The notes under the pieces are model-generated. The model saw only the letters and a list, made by a program, of their open reading frames with translations, did not search any database and was not told the origin of the DNA. From JAMCRD01 sp964633405 (lineage in GTDB: Bacteria; Patescibacteriota; Minisyncoccia; UBA6257; Colwellbacteraceae), in the NCBI GenBank assembly GCA_964633405.1, contig CAZWFV010000011.1, positions 1 to 20,625 on the forward strand: DNA of 20,625 nucleotides, read 5' to 3'. The first letter of the stretch is position 1. The number at the start of each line of letters is the position of its first letter. Made by a program: the position numbers and the translations under genes. Shown in pieces: positions 8,028-14,337 of this stretch.

Positions 8028-8771
8028 ATGAGGGAGTTACCAACGGAGGCTCTTGATTGGTTGGGTTCGGACAAGGTCACCGGCATAGTCGGTGATTTAA
8101 ACGACGGTCTTGGCGTATCGAGGAATGATCGCGGTATATTGCCTAGCTTGATCGTGGACTTAATTAACGGATCGATTACCGTGAACGATTTCAAGCATGA
8201 ATTGGCAGAGCGTCTGCAGCCCGAGTCGCCAGAGGCGGTAGACAGGGTCTACGAACGAGTAGTGAACGAGATCGTCTCCCCGATAAGCAAATATCTGAGC
8301 CGACCAACCAAGTCGACTACACCGATAACGGAGCCGCCTCGTTCGACACAAGAGTCCGCCGGTCAATCTCCGAACGTGCCTTCACCGCAGGGTAAAGAGG
8401 TTAAACAGGATAAGCCGTTTATCCTCCATCAGAACCAAGAAGAGGAATTCCAACCACGAGCCGAACAAGTAACCCTGAACACTCCGGTCAGGCCGCTGTT
8501 CTACAGGGCGCCTAATACATCCGACAACTCCAACGCGTCGCCCGCGGCCGAGCCCGTAAAGGCTAGGCTTGAATTGGGCGTGGAAGAACCCGCACCCGCA
8601 AACAAGCCCCGAACATCGCGCACTAAGCGGCCCAGCGTGCGCAGAGTAAACTACTCTGAGTTTCGCACGAAATTGGATGACCCGTTTTCCGCTAAGGTGG
8701 CTGCGAAGGACGTAGATAAGGACAGCGGCGATAAAGAGGATGCTACGGATCTTAGGGATATACCTATCTAA
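8028..8771 (+). CDS. Unrecognised soluble protein in the type IV cluster
   Basis: I do not recognise this 247-residue protein. Residues 1 to about 92 look folded and mainly helical (MRELPTEALDWLGSDK, then DLINGSITVNDFKHELAERL and VDRVYERVVNEIV). From about 93 onward it is Pro, Ser, Thr, Lys and Glu rich and probably disordered, with a basic patch (PRTSRTKRPSVRRVNYSEFRT) and an acidic end (DKDSGDKEDATDLRDIPI). There is no signal peptide or membrane segment, so it is probably cytoplasmic. It starts 7 bases after the VirB6-like stop and precedes the PrgI-family gene, so it is probably co-transcribed and may be a cytoplasmic partner of the channel or ATPase. No Shine-Dalgarno site is visible. That role is inferred from position only. 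Confidence 0.7.
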   Translation: MRELPTEALDWLGSDKVTGIVGDLNDGLGVSRNDRGILPSLIVDLINGSITVNDFKHELAERLQPESPEAVDRVYERVVNEIVSPISKYLSRPTKSTTPITEPPRSTQESAGQSPNVPSPQGKEVKQDKPFILHQNQEEEFQPRAEQVTLNTPVRPLFYRAPNTSDNSNASPAAEPVKARLELGVEEPAPANKPRTSRTKRPSVRRVNYSEFRTKLDDPFSAKVAAKDVDKDSGDKEDATDLRDIPI

Positions 8772-8781
8772 TTTTGTGGCT

Positions 8782-8829
8782 TATAATCCGGCAACCCGAT
8801 TAGAAATAAGACGCTAAACGGGATAAAAT
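8782..8829 (+). promoter_or_regulatory. Promoter elements and stem-loop upstream of the PrgI-family gene
   Basis: A perfect TATAAT lies at 8782-8787. An inverted repeat follows: CCCGATTAG (8795-8803) with CTAAACGGG (8814-8822), nine pairs with one A-A mismatch and a 10-base loop. A second -10, TAAAAT (8824-8829, 5 of 6), ends 6 bases before the ATG at 8836. If the first -10 is used, the RNA would start with the hairpin; if the second is used, the mRNA would be leaderless. The repeat abuts the second -10 and could be an operator. There is no U-tract, so it is not a terminator. Confidence 0.45.
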
Positions 8830-8835
8830 TAACTG

Positions 8836-9357
8836 ATGCAGTTCCAGGTTCCCCAATTCATCGAAACTGAGGACAAAATAGTGGGGCCGCTCACTATAAA
8901 GCAATTTCTATACCTAACCGGGGCAACTCTCGCTGTGTTCTTCTTGTACTTCGTTCTGGTCCCGTGGCTGTGGGTAATTGTAGGGGTGGTCGTGGAAGGC
9001 GCGGCTGTATCGCTGAGCTTGATTAAGATAAATGGGCGACCGATGATAACGGTAGCTTCATCGGCCTTTATGTATGTGTGGGGTCCGAGGGTATATGTCT
9101 ACCACTCGCTGACGGAGGGGGCTGCTGTTGTTGCGCCTACCCCAACAATATGGCCGGCGATTCCTAGGCCGAGCGGGGGCGGCTTGCGTGGACTGCTAGA
9201 TAAATTAACCACAACCAAGGAGGCTATACCGAAAAGAGAAAGCCCCCTACCCGAAGTGCTACGAGCAACTTCGAATAAGTCGATGAAGGAGCGCTATGAG
9301 TTGATAAGAAAAATAACTGGCGACGAAGAAGTCGCCCGCAGAGTCGATTACCGCTGA
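8836..9357 (+). CDS. PrgI family membrane protein
   Basis: A 173-residue protein whose first 90 residues match the PrgI-family pattern: MQFQVPQFIETEDKIVGPLT, two adjacent membrane helices (about 23-43 and 44-64), then INGRPM and VWGPRVYVY. The remaining 80 residues are a hydrophilic tail, probably cytoplasmic. PrgI-family proteins accompany VirB4 ATPases in Gram-positive-type conjugation systems and may correspond to the small VirB3-like subunit that docks the ATPase at the membrane. The VirB4 gene follows after 10 bases, as expected. The ATG is chosen because it has a -10-like TAAAAT six bases upstream and the family start motif follows at once. Confidence 0.85.
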   Translation: MQFQVPQFIETEDKIVGPLTIKQFLYLTGATLAVFFLYFVLVPWLWVIVGVVVEGAAVSLSLIKINGRPMITVASSAFMYVWGPRVYVYHSLTEGAAVVAPTPTIWPAIPRPSGGGLRGLLDKLTTTKEAIPKRESPLPEVLRATSNKSMKERYELIRKITGDEEVARRVDYR

Positions 9358-9367
9358 GTTGCGACAA

Positions 9368-11737
9368 ATGGAGATTAGCCCAACCAGAACTCAAGACTTC
9401 ATAAACGTTAAACAGATCCACGACGGAGTTGTTGTGCTTAAGAACGGTTCGCTCCGACAAATAGTCTTGGTGGATGGATTAAACTTCGACCTCAAATCCG
9501 AGGATGAGCAGGGCGCGATAATTTATGCATACCAAAATTTCTTGAACTCCCTGGATTATTCCCTACAAACCTTCATCCACTCCCGGAAACTGAATATAGA
9601 GGATTATCTCGCCAGCCTCGGGGAACGTCTTAAGGCCGAAACCAACGACCTGCTTAAGGCGCAAATCGAGGATTATATATCTTTTATAAAAACATTCGTC
9701 GAATCCAACGCTATAATGACTAAGAGCTTCTTCGTTGTTGTCCCATTCGATCCGATAACCATCCCTGGCAAGACCGGAATATTGTCCATGCTCGGCGGCA
9801 AGAAGGGAAAAACGGAGTTGTCGGGCGACGAGGTGAAAATAGAACCTAGTCATCGTGAACAATTGGCCCAACGGGTCGACCAGGTCGTAAACGGCCTGAG
9901 ACAGATAGGTCTACGTGGCGTAGCTCTAGAAGACCGCGAGCTTGTCGAGTTTCTGTACAATTTTTACAATCCGAGCACAATCGAAAAAGAACGGGAATTG
10001 GAGGTTAAAGAGGGAAAGCCGATTGAGGACTTGCTCGCACCGAAAAGTTTTGAGATTGCGCAGAAGCACCTGAAGATAGGAGACAAGTTCGCTAGGTCTT
10101 ATTTCGTACTCAACTATCCCAGATATTTGTCCACCGGCTGGCTCTCTCCGTTAATAAACCTGCCTGAGTTAATAGATATATCGATGTTCGCACACCCGGT
10201 GGATACTGCAATCGCGCTGCGCAACCTACGCAAGAAGACGACTGAGTTGCAGGCGAGTGTCGGTGAGTTGGAAAGGAAGGGTATCGTCCGCGATCCGGTG
10301 TTGGAAACAGCCTTGAACGATGTGGAGGCCCTTAGGGATGCCCTGCAACAATCCCAAGAAAAACTATTTGAGATAGCTCTGTACGTGACAGTCTATGCTG
10401 ACAACGAGAAAGAACTCGATCGAATAGGCGCCGAAGTGGAAAATATATTATCGACCAAATTGGTTGATCTCAAGTCGGCTATATTCGAACAGGTCAGGCT
10501 GTTCTCCGCCGTGGCGCCGCTAGGAGAGGATACGATGGGCATACACGCTCCGATGAATTCCGGCCCAGCCTCTTCCTTGTTCCCGTTCACCTCGTTAGAT
10601 CTAACCTCTGATCAGGGAATTATGTATGGCATAAACAGGCACAACAACACCCTGATTATCTTCGACCGCTTCTCGCTCGAAAACGCCAATATGGTCGTGT
10701 TTGCTAAGGCTGGCTCGGGTAAATCCTATGCCACTAAGTTGGAGATAATGAGATCCCTTATGATGGGCACGGACATAGTGGTCGTCGACCCGGAAAATGA
10801 GTATCTGACCCTAGCTGAGGCTGTGGGTGGGAGTGTGCTTAAAATATCGCTGAATTCAGAAAGTAATATCAATCCTTTCGATATTCCCTTTGTCCCAGAA
10901 GACGAGGAGTCAGCTGAGGTTCTAAAATCTCACGTCGTCAATTTATCTGGTTTGGTTAAATTGATGTTGGGAAAAACAACATCCACTGAAGAGGCGCTCA
11001 TAGACAGGGCGCTTAATGAGACTTACGCTTCGCGCGACATAACGCCAGACAAAGATTTCAGTAAAGCCACGCCCCCGCTCCTAGAAGACTTTGAGGCGGT
11101 GCTGCGCGGCATGGAGGGCGGCAGGGATATGGCGGACAGGATATACCGTTTCACAAAAGGAAGTTATGCCGGGTTCACCAACAAGGCTACAAACATCGAT
11201 GTAAATAACCGACTTGTGGTGTTCTCTATACGTGATCTGGAGGACGAACTGAGACCGATAGCTATGTATGTGATACTCAACTTTATTTGGAATATGGTCA
11301 GGGCACAACTTAAGAGACGAATTATGGTGATCGATGAGGCGTGGTGGATGATGAAATATCCCGACAGCGCTTCTTTCCTGTTCGGGTTGGCTAAACGGGG
11401 ACGCAAGTACTACCTAGGCATATCGACCATCACCCAGGACGTTGACGATTTCTTAAACTCGCCCTATGGGCGCCCCATCATAACCAACTCGTCCCTGCAG
11501 CTCCTTCTGAAGCAAGCGCCAGCGACCGTAGATATCACAGCTAAGGCTTTCAACCTAACCAATGTCGAGAAAAATTATCTGACTGAGGCCGATATAGGAC
11601 AGGGTTTGTTTGTCGCCGGTCTAAGACATGCAGCGATACAAATTGTTCCGTCCGCATTCGAAAACGAACTCATAACCACCAACCCCGAGGAAGTTCTTGA
11701 AGATAAGCAAGTTGCCCCCACAGAAAATAATGGCTGA
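9368..11737 (+). CDS. virB4: VirB4-family type IV secretion ATPase
   Basis: A 789-residue ATPase that would energise pilus assembly or substrate transfer at the inner membrane. The N-terminal half (about 1-400) is the CagE/TrbE/VirB-type domain. The C-terminal half is a RecA/FtsK-like motor: Walker A AKAGSGKSYATK (446 on, Lys452), VVVDPENEY (strand after the P-loop), Walker B RRIMVIDEAWW (Asp656-Glu657), then LAKRGRKYYLGISTITQDV and SSLQLLLKQAP, all typical of VirB4/TraC proteins. No membrane segment is seen, so it is probably recruited by the PrgI-family protein. A TTG at 9359 is in frame just after the prgI stop, but the ATG at 9368 is preferred. The stop overlaps the next start by 8 bases (11730-11737). 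Confidence 0.93.
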   Translation: MEISPTRTQDFINVKQIHDGVVVLKNGSLRQIVLVDGLNFDLKSEDEQGAIIYAYQNFLNSLDYSLQTFIHSRKLNIEDYLASLGERLKAETNDLLKAQIEDYISFIKTFVESNAIMTKSFFVVVPFDPITIPGKTGILSMLGGKKGKTELSGDEVKIEPSHREQLAQRVDQVVNGLRQIGLRGVALEDRELVEFLYNFYNPSTIEKERELEVKEGKPIEDLLAPKSFEIAQKHLKIGDKFARSYFVLNYPRYLSTGWLSPLINLPELIDISMFAHPVDTAIALRNLRKKTTELQASVGELERKGIVRDPVLETALNDVEALRDALQQSQEKLFEIALYVTVYADNEKELDRIGAEVENILSTKLVDLKSAIFEQVRLFSAVAPLGEDTMGIHAPMNSGPASSLFPFTSLDLTSDQGIMYGINRHNNTLIIFDRFSLENANMVVFAKAGSGKSYATKLEIMRSLMMGTDIVVVDPENEYLTLAEAVGGSVLKISLNSESNINPFDIPFVPEDEESAEVLKSHVVNLSGLVKLMLGKTTSTEEALIDRALNETYASRDITPDKDFSKATPPLLEDFEAVLRGMEGGRDMADRIYRFTKGSYAGFTNKATNIDVNNRLVVFSIRDLEDELRPIAMYVILNFIWNMVRAQLKRRIMVIDEAWWMMKYPDSASFLFGLAKRGRKYYLGISTITQDVDDFLNSPYGRPIITNSSLQLLLKQAPATVDITAKAFNLTNVEKNYLTEADIGQGLFVAGLRHAAIQIVPSAFENELITTNPEEVLEDKQVAPTENNG

Positions 11738-12224
11738 AAATAAGACCAGTAGCGCGACCCCCGCAACAACGAAGAAGCAATCCAGGAGTGCGGCCTCAAC
11801 CCAAAAAGAGGAGACTGCGGCGAATCAGCCGATTGCCCCACAATCCAGATTCGAAACCCCAGAAATAGTGATAATGATAACCATAGCCGTTCTTAACGAC
11901 CTATTCACGTTGCTGGCCGACCTATCTCTGGCTGTCCCGTTCTTGGGCGAAGCGGTTGCCGCGCTGGCCTGGGTCAGTGATCTCGTGGTGTGGGGGGGAA
12001 TCTTAGTTTGGTTCGCGCTGAAGGTGGGATTACTCAACACGGCTGGATTGGTCCAAACTATAGGGGGGCTGACCGACTTTGTTGGTATACCTGGCAGAAC
12101 CATAAGCGCTGCGGTGGGTATCTTTCTTGTCAATCACCCCAAATTAGGGAAGGTCGCTAGCACAATTACCAACCCAGAGGGAGCGATTACGTCTGAGGTG
12201 ACGGGCGGAACGGTTAAGGAGTAG
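11730..12224 (+). CDS. Unrecognised membrane protein in the type IV cluster
   Basis: A 164-residue protein I cannot assign. Residues 1-40 are Ala, Thr, Ser, Lys and Gln rich and likely disordered. Hydrophobic segments follow at about 45-67 (EIVIMITIAVLNDLFTLL), 76-98 (VAALAWVSDLVVWGGILVWF) and more weakly 105-135. The tail is polar (STITNPEGAITSEVTGGTVKE). The ATG at 11730 overlaps the virB4 stop by 8 bases, which argues for translational coupling and a stoichiometric link to VirB4. A TTG at 11697 would lengthen the overlap to 41 bases and is less likely. Its place between virB4 and the pilin suggests a membrane component of the same apparatus; that is inference. Asp and Asn residues within the hydrophobic blocks are unusual for a simple anchor. 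Confidence 0.75.
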   Translation: MAENKTSSATPATTKKQSRSAASTQKEETAANQPIAPQSRFETPEIVIMITIAVLNDLFTLLADLSLAVPFLGEAVAALAWVSDLVVWGGILVWFALKVGLLNTAGLVQTIGGLTDFVGIPGRTISAAVGIFLVNHPKLGKVASTITNPEGAITSEVTGGTVKE

Positions 12225-12245
12225 GGGTTAACAGACGGAGTAGGG

Positions 12246-12251
12246 TATAAT
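12246..12251 (+). promoter_or_regulatory. Consensus -10 for the pilin-like gene
   Basis: A perfect TATAAT ends 7 bases before the ATG at 12259, so transcription would begin at or beside the start codon. No -35 is convincing: TTAACA at 12228-12233 is 5 of 6 but only 12 bases away. This would let the pilin be expressed separately from, and more strongly than, the upstream genes. Confidence 0.5.
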
Positions 12252-12258
12252 CATAATC

Positions 12259-12522
12259 ATGAACAACGTTTGGGATACTCTAACCAAATCGCTCGGCCTG
12301 GGCGCTGCGGGGAACATCCTCAACTGGGCTATCGGCGTAGGAAGCCTGCTTGCCTTGGGAGTAATAGTATATGGGGGAATATTGTACACATATTCGGCCG
12401 GTAGGCCTTCTGTGAAAGCCGATGCCGCGGACCGGATAAGACACGCTATATACGGACTGCTTCTGTTGCTATCCGCTTGGCTGATTTTAGATATAATCAA
12501 TCCGGCATTGGTAGGACATTAA
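12259..12522 (+). CDS. TrbC/VirB2-like pilin candidate
   Basis: An 87-residue protein with two hydrophobic helices (about 20-45 and 63-82) joined by a short basic/acidic loop (AGRPSVKADAADRIRH), the two-helix hairpin of TrbC/VirB2-type pilins. VYGGILYTYSAG followed by an amphipathic loop and LLLLLSAWLILDII is a pattern seen in CPR proteins annotated as pilins. The N-terminus is short (about 19 residues) and lacks a classical cleavable signal peptide, so processing is unclear. From family knowledge VirB2 is the major pilus subunit. It is the last gene of the cluster, has its own -10 and is followed by a strong terminator, which suits high expression. Alternative: a small structural membrane subunit that does not polymerise. 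Confidence 0.78.
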   Translation: MNNVWDTLTKSLGLGAAGNILNWAIGVGSLLALGVIVYGGILYTYSAGRPSVKADAADRIRHAIYGLLLLLSAWLILDIINPALVGH

Positions 12523-12538
12523 TTCCGTCTGTGACGCC

Positions 12539-12562
12539 AAAAACTCCCTATAGGGAGTTTTT
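12539..12562. terminator. Perfect bidirectional intrinsic terminator
   Basis: A 24-base perfect palindrome: AAAAACTCCCTA followed by its reverse complement. It forms an ACTCCC/GGGAGT stem with a TATA loop, and the flanking A5 and T5 tracts give a U-tract on either strand. It lies between the convergent pilin and jag genes and would end both transcripts. Confidence 0.93.
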
Positions 12563-12579
12563 GTTATTATGGACCGCGC

Positions 12580-13020
12580 CTACTTATCAATCACCAGCCT
12601 AACCACCACGTAACGGTTCCTGCCTTCCCCCACGCTCTCTGTCTTGACGTCGGGCCTGGTGGCTAGCTCGGTGTGGATCAGCCTGCGCTCGTAGGCGTTC
12701 ATGGTCGGCAACGATACGTCTTCTTGCGAGGCAATCGCTTTTCTCGCAGCCGCTTTTGCAAGTTCCACTATCAAGTTCTCCCGCTCGCGACGATAATTGT
12801 TTACATCCACCAGGATTGGCTCCAATCCCATCTTCTTCGTGATCAGTCTGCCTACTCTGTTCAGGTTAAGCACCAAGTTAGGTACACGCTCCTTGGTGAG
12901 ATAGTTATCGTTGATGATTATAGAGACGAAGTTGTGCTCGTGATCAATAATAAACTCAAAATCACCGAACCCCATCAGGCCCACTAATTCCTTTAACTGG
13001 TTTGTCGGTTCTTCCGTCAT
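12580..13020 (-). CDS. khpB: KhpB/Jag-like RNA-binding protein (KH-like plus R3H)
   Basis: A 146-residue cytoplasmic RNA-binding protein. Residues about 8-75 form a KH-like domain and 80-143 an R3H domain, with LPTMNAYERRLIHTEL containing the R-x3-H motif (Arg112, His116) and the characteristic GEGRNR at 131-136. The N-terminal Jag domain of Firmicutes KhpB is absent. The KH part also lacks a recognisable GxxG loop: the region where it should be reads YLTKERVPNLVLNLNRVG. It lies downstream of yidC as in many bacteria. Its ATG lies 59 bases inside the yidC coding region, an unusually long overlap, but LKELVGLMGF right after the start fits the first KH helix, so a later start is unlikely. No Shine-Dalgarno site is seen. 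Confidence 0.88.
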   Translation of the reverse strand: MTEEPTNQLKELVGLMGFGDFEFIIDHEHNFVSIIINDNYLTKERVPNLVLNLNRVGRLITKKMGLEPILVDVNNYRRERENLIVELAKAAARKAIASQEDVSLPTMNAYERRLIHTELATRPDVKTESVGEGRNRYVVVRLVIDK

Positions 13021-13717
13021 TTCGTAGTCGATAGTTTACTATTAGCTGCTGGAATATGGAAAAGGCTGCGAATGTGCCCCAGTACACGGCCAGGGCCGCC
13101 GGGTGTCCCCATAGGATCACCAGCGTTATGATCGGACCGATCCAGGCCATACTCCCGGCCATCTTCTCGGCTTGGTTGGGCGCGACCCCTTTCTCGTGTT
13201 CGGGCAACGCTAACTTTGCCATGTAGTACTGTAAAACAGCAGCTAGGATGATTATTACAATATTTGCTTGAGATAAGTCAATGATTCCGAGCGCCATGAC
13301 GTTCAAGGCAGCTGGGTGAGGAACGAACGAGTAAAGCAAGTTTATTGATGTTTTGTAACTAAAAATATCACCCAGCGCGCCGTACAAAGCTATGAAAAGG
13401 GGTATCTGTATGATCAGCGCCAGGAAGGGGGTGAACGGGTTAACTTTGTGGTCTTTGTACAACTGCATGAGCGCCTTTGTCTGCTCCTGCATATTGTCCT
13501 TGTGCCTCTTCTGGATTTGCTTTATCTCCGACTGGAGTTTGGGAGCCAGCTTCTGATATCTGGCCGTCTCGTGAAACAGCGGCCAGAGCAGGAAACGAAT
13601 CAATACGGTTATCAGGATTATCGCTATACCCATATCGCGGAAGGCTACGAATTGATATAGGACGATCAAAGCGTTGAATATCGGCCGGAAGAGTATCTGA
13701 TTAAAAAAGTTTCCCAT
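12962..13717 (-). CDS. yidC: Membrane protein insertase YidC/Oxa1 family
   Basis: Inserts proteins into the cytoplasmic membrane, alone or with SecYEG. At 251 residues it is the short Gram-positive-type form, without the large periplasmic domain of E. coli YidC. Features in order: membrane segment MGIAIILITVLIRFLLWPLF (about 29-48) with the conserved Arg for the hydrophilic groove, the charged cytoplasmic hairpin YQKLAPKLQSEIKQIQKRHK, then NPFTPFLALIIQIPLFIALY, a middle membrane segment (NIVIIILAAVLQYYMAKL), and the last pair ending in VYWGTFAAFSIFQQLIVN. The basic tail NYRLRNDGRTDKPVKG may contact ribosomes. There is no lipoprotein Cys. It overlaps rnpA by 17 bases and jag by 59, so the three genes are probably coupled. 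Confidence 0.95.
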   Translation of the reverse strand: MGNFFNQILFRPIFNALIVLYQFVAFRDMGIAIILITVLIRFLLWPLFHETARYQKLAPKLQSEIKQIQKRHKDNMQEQTKALMQLYKDHKVNPFTPFLALIIQIPLFIALYGALGDIFSYKTSINLLYSFVPHPAALNVMALGIIDLSQANIVIIILAAVLQYYMAKLALPEHEKGVAPNQAEKMAGSMAWIGPIITLVILWGHPAALAVYWGTFAAFSIFQQLIVNYRLRNDGRTDKPVKGISGPDGVR

Positions 13718-14030
13718 TGCTGGTCAGCTCTCTTTTTATATCTTCTAGCTTGATGTTTTCAAGTTTGGTATTAACCAATACGACGAAATCTCTCCCGTGA
13801 TGAATCGTTTTTCTGGCAAAATCCTTGTTGCTGCCGAAAAAATCCATAATAAACCTGCGCAACCTATTGCGTTCGGTCGATTTCCCACCAGCCTTACTGA
13901 TTATTACTCCGCAACGGTTATACGCCTGGCTGTTTGCTGCAAGTTTTAGGGTAAAATTCTTGGTCCTCGCTACTATTTTCGCGTTACGAGGAAACGATTG
14001 TAGAGGCACGCGCGATTTTTTGGGGAGCAT
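13701..14030 (-). CDS. rnpA: Ribonuclease P protein component
   Basis: Protein subunit that assists the RNase P RNA in removing tRNA 5' leaders. It has 109 residues and is strongly basic. The opening MLPKKSRV and the RNR-type motif KSTERNRLRR (about 50-59) are family hallmarks, and GRDFVVLVN is the typical final strand. It starts 13 bases after the rpmH stop, with AAGGG a few bases upstream of the ATG, a plausible ribosome site. Its last 17 bases overlap yidC. The rpmH-rnpA-yidC-jag order beside dnaA supports the assignment. Confidence 0.93.
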   Translation of the reverse strand: MLPKKSRVPLQSFPRNAKIVARTKNFTLKLAANSQAYNRCGVIISKAGGKSTERNRLRRFIMDFFGSNKDFARKTIHHGRDFVVLVNTKLENIKLEDIKRELTSNGKLF

Positions 14031-14043
14031 TAACCCTTATGAA

Positions 14044-14178
14044 CTAAATAGCAATCCTGTGACGTCCTTTGGCGCGTCGACGCCTAACCACGTTGCGCCC
14101 GCCGGCGGAGCGACTGCGTTTTATAAATCCATGAGAGCGGGATCTTTTCCTTTTGCTCGGCTGATAAGTTACTGACAT
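14044..14178 (-). CDS. rpmH: 50S ribosomal protein L34
   Basis: A 44-residue basic ribosomal protein opening MSVTYQPSKRKRSRSHGF and ending VVRRRRAKGRHRIAI, which matches the usual length and sequence of L34. An in-frame upstream ATG at 14253 would add 25 unrelated residues and overlap the promoter, so the ATG at 14178 is chosen. A perfect TATAAT ends 7 bases before this ATG on the minus strand, giving a predicted leaderless start. It is divergent from dnaA. Confidence 0.97.
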   Translation of the reverse strand: MSVTYQPSKRKRSRSHGFIKRSRSAGGRNVVRRRRAKGRHRIAI

Positions 14179-14185
14179 GGTCTGT

Positions 14186-14191
14186 ATTATA
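14186..14191 (-). promoter_or_regulatory. Consensus -10 for the rpmH operon
   Basis: TATAAT reads on the minus strand from 14191 to 14186, followed by 7 bases and the rpmH ATG. The -35 region is weak. An 8-base inverted repeat, ATGGTCTG (14177-14184) and CAGACCAT (14229-14236), brackets this promoter. Confidence 0.55.
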
Positions 14192-14245
14192 AACTGACTC
14201 CATCGATAAATCCACGATTCAACATCATCAGACCATACTAACAGC

Positions 14246-14263
14246 TTATTCACAGGTTATAAT
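14246..14263 (+). promoter_or_regulatory. DnaA box beside a dnaA -10 element
   Basis: TTATTCACA at 14246-14254 is an exact match to the DnaA box TTATNCACA. It lies 3 bases upstream of a perfect TATAAT at 14258-14263 facing dnaA, with a leader of about 68 bases. A box in the promoter core suggests that DnaA represses its own gene. A second possible -10, TATAAC, is at 14311-14316. No clear Shine-Dalgarno site precedes dnaA. Confidence 0.5.
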
Positions 14264-14337
14264 CTTTAGGGTCGGTTTGACTGTGGTGGTTTCTCAAGTA
14301 AGATAACTCTTATAACGCACTATCGTACTAAATTACT

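Noticed and set aside
12228..12233. TTAACA as a -35 for the pilin promoter
   Set aside because: The spacer to TATAAT is only 12 bases, too short for a sigma-70 promoter.
14179..14253. 25-residue N-terminal extension of L34
   Set aside because: L34 is about 44 residues and starts right before TYQPS; the extension covers a perfect -10 element.
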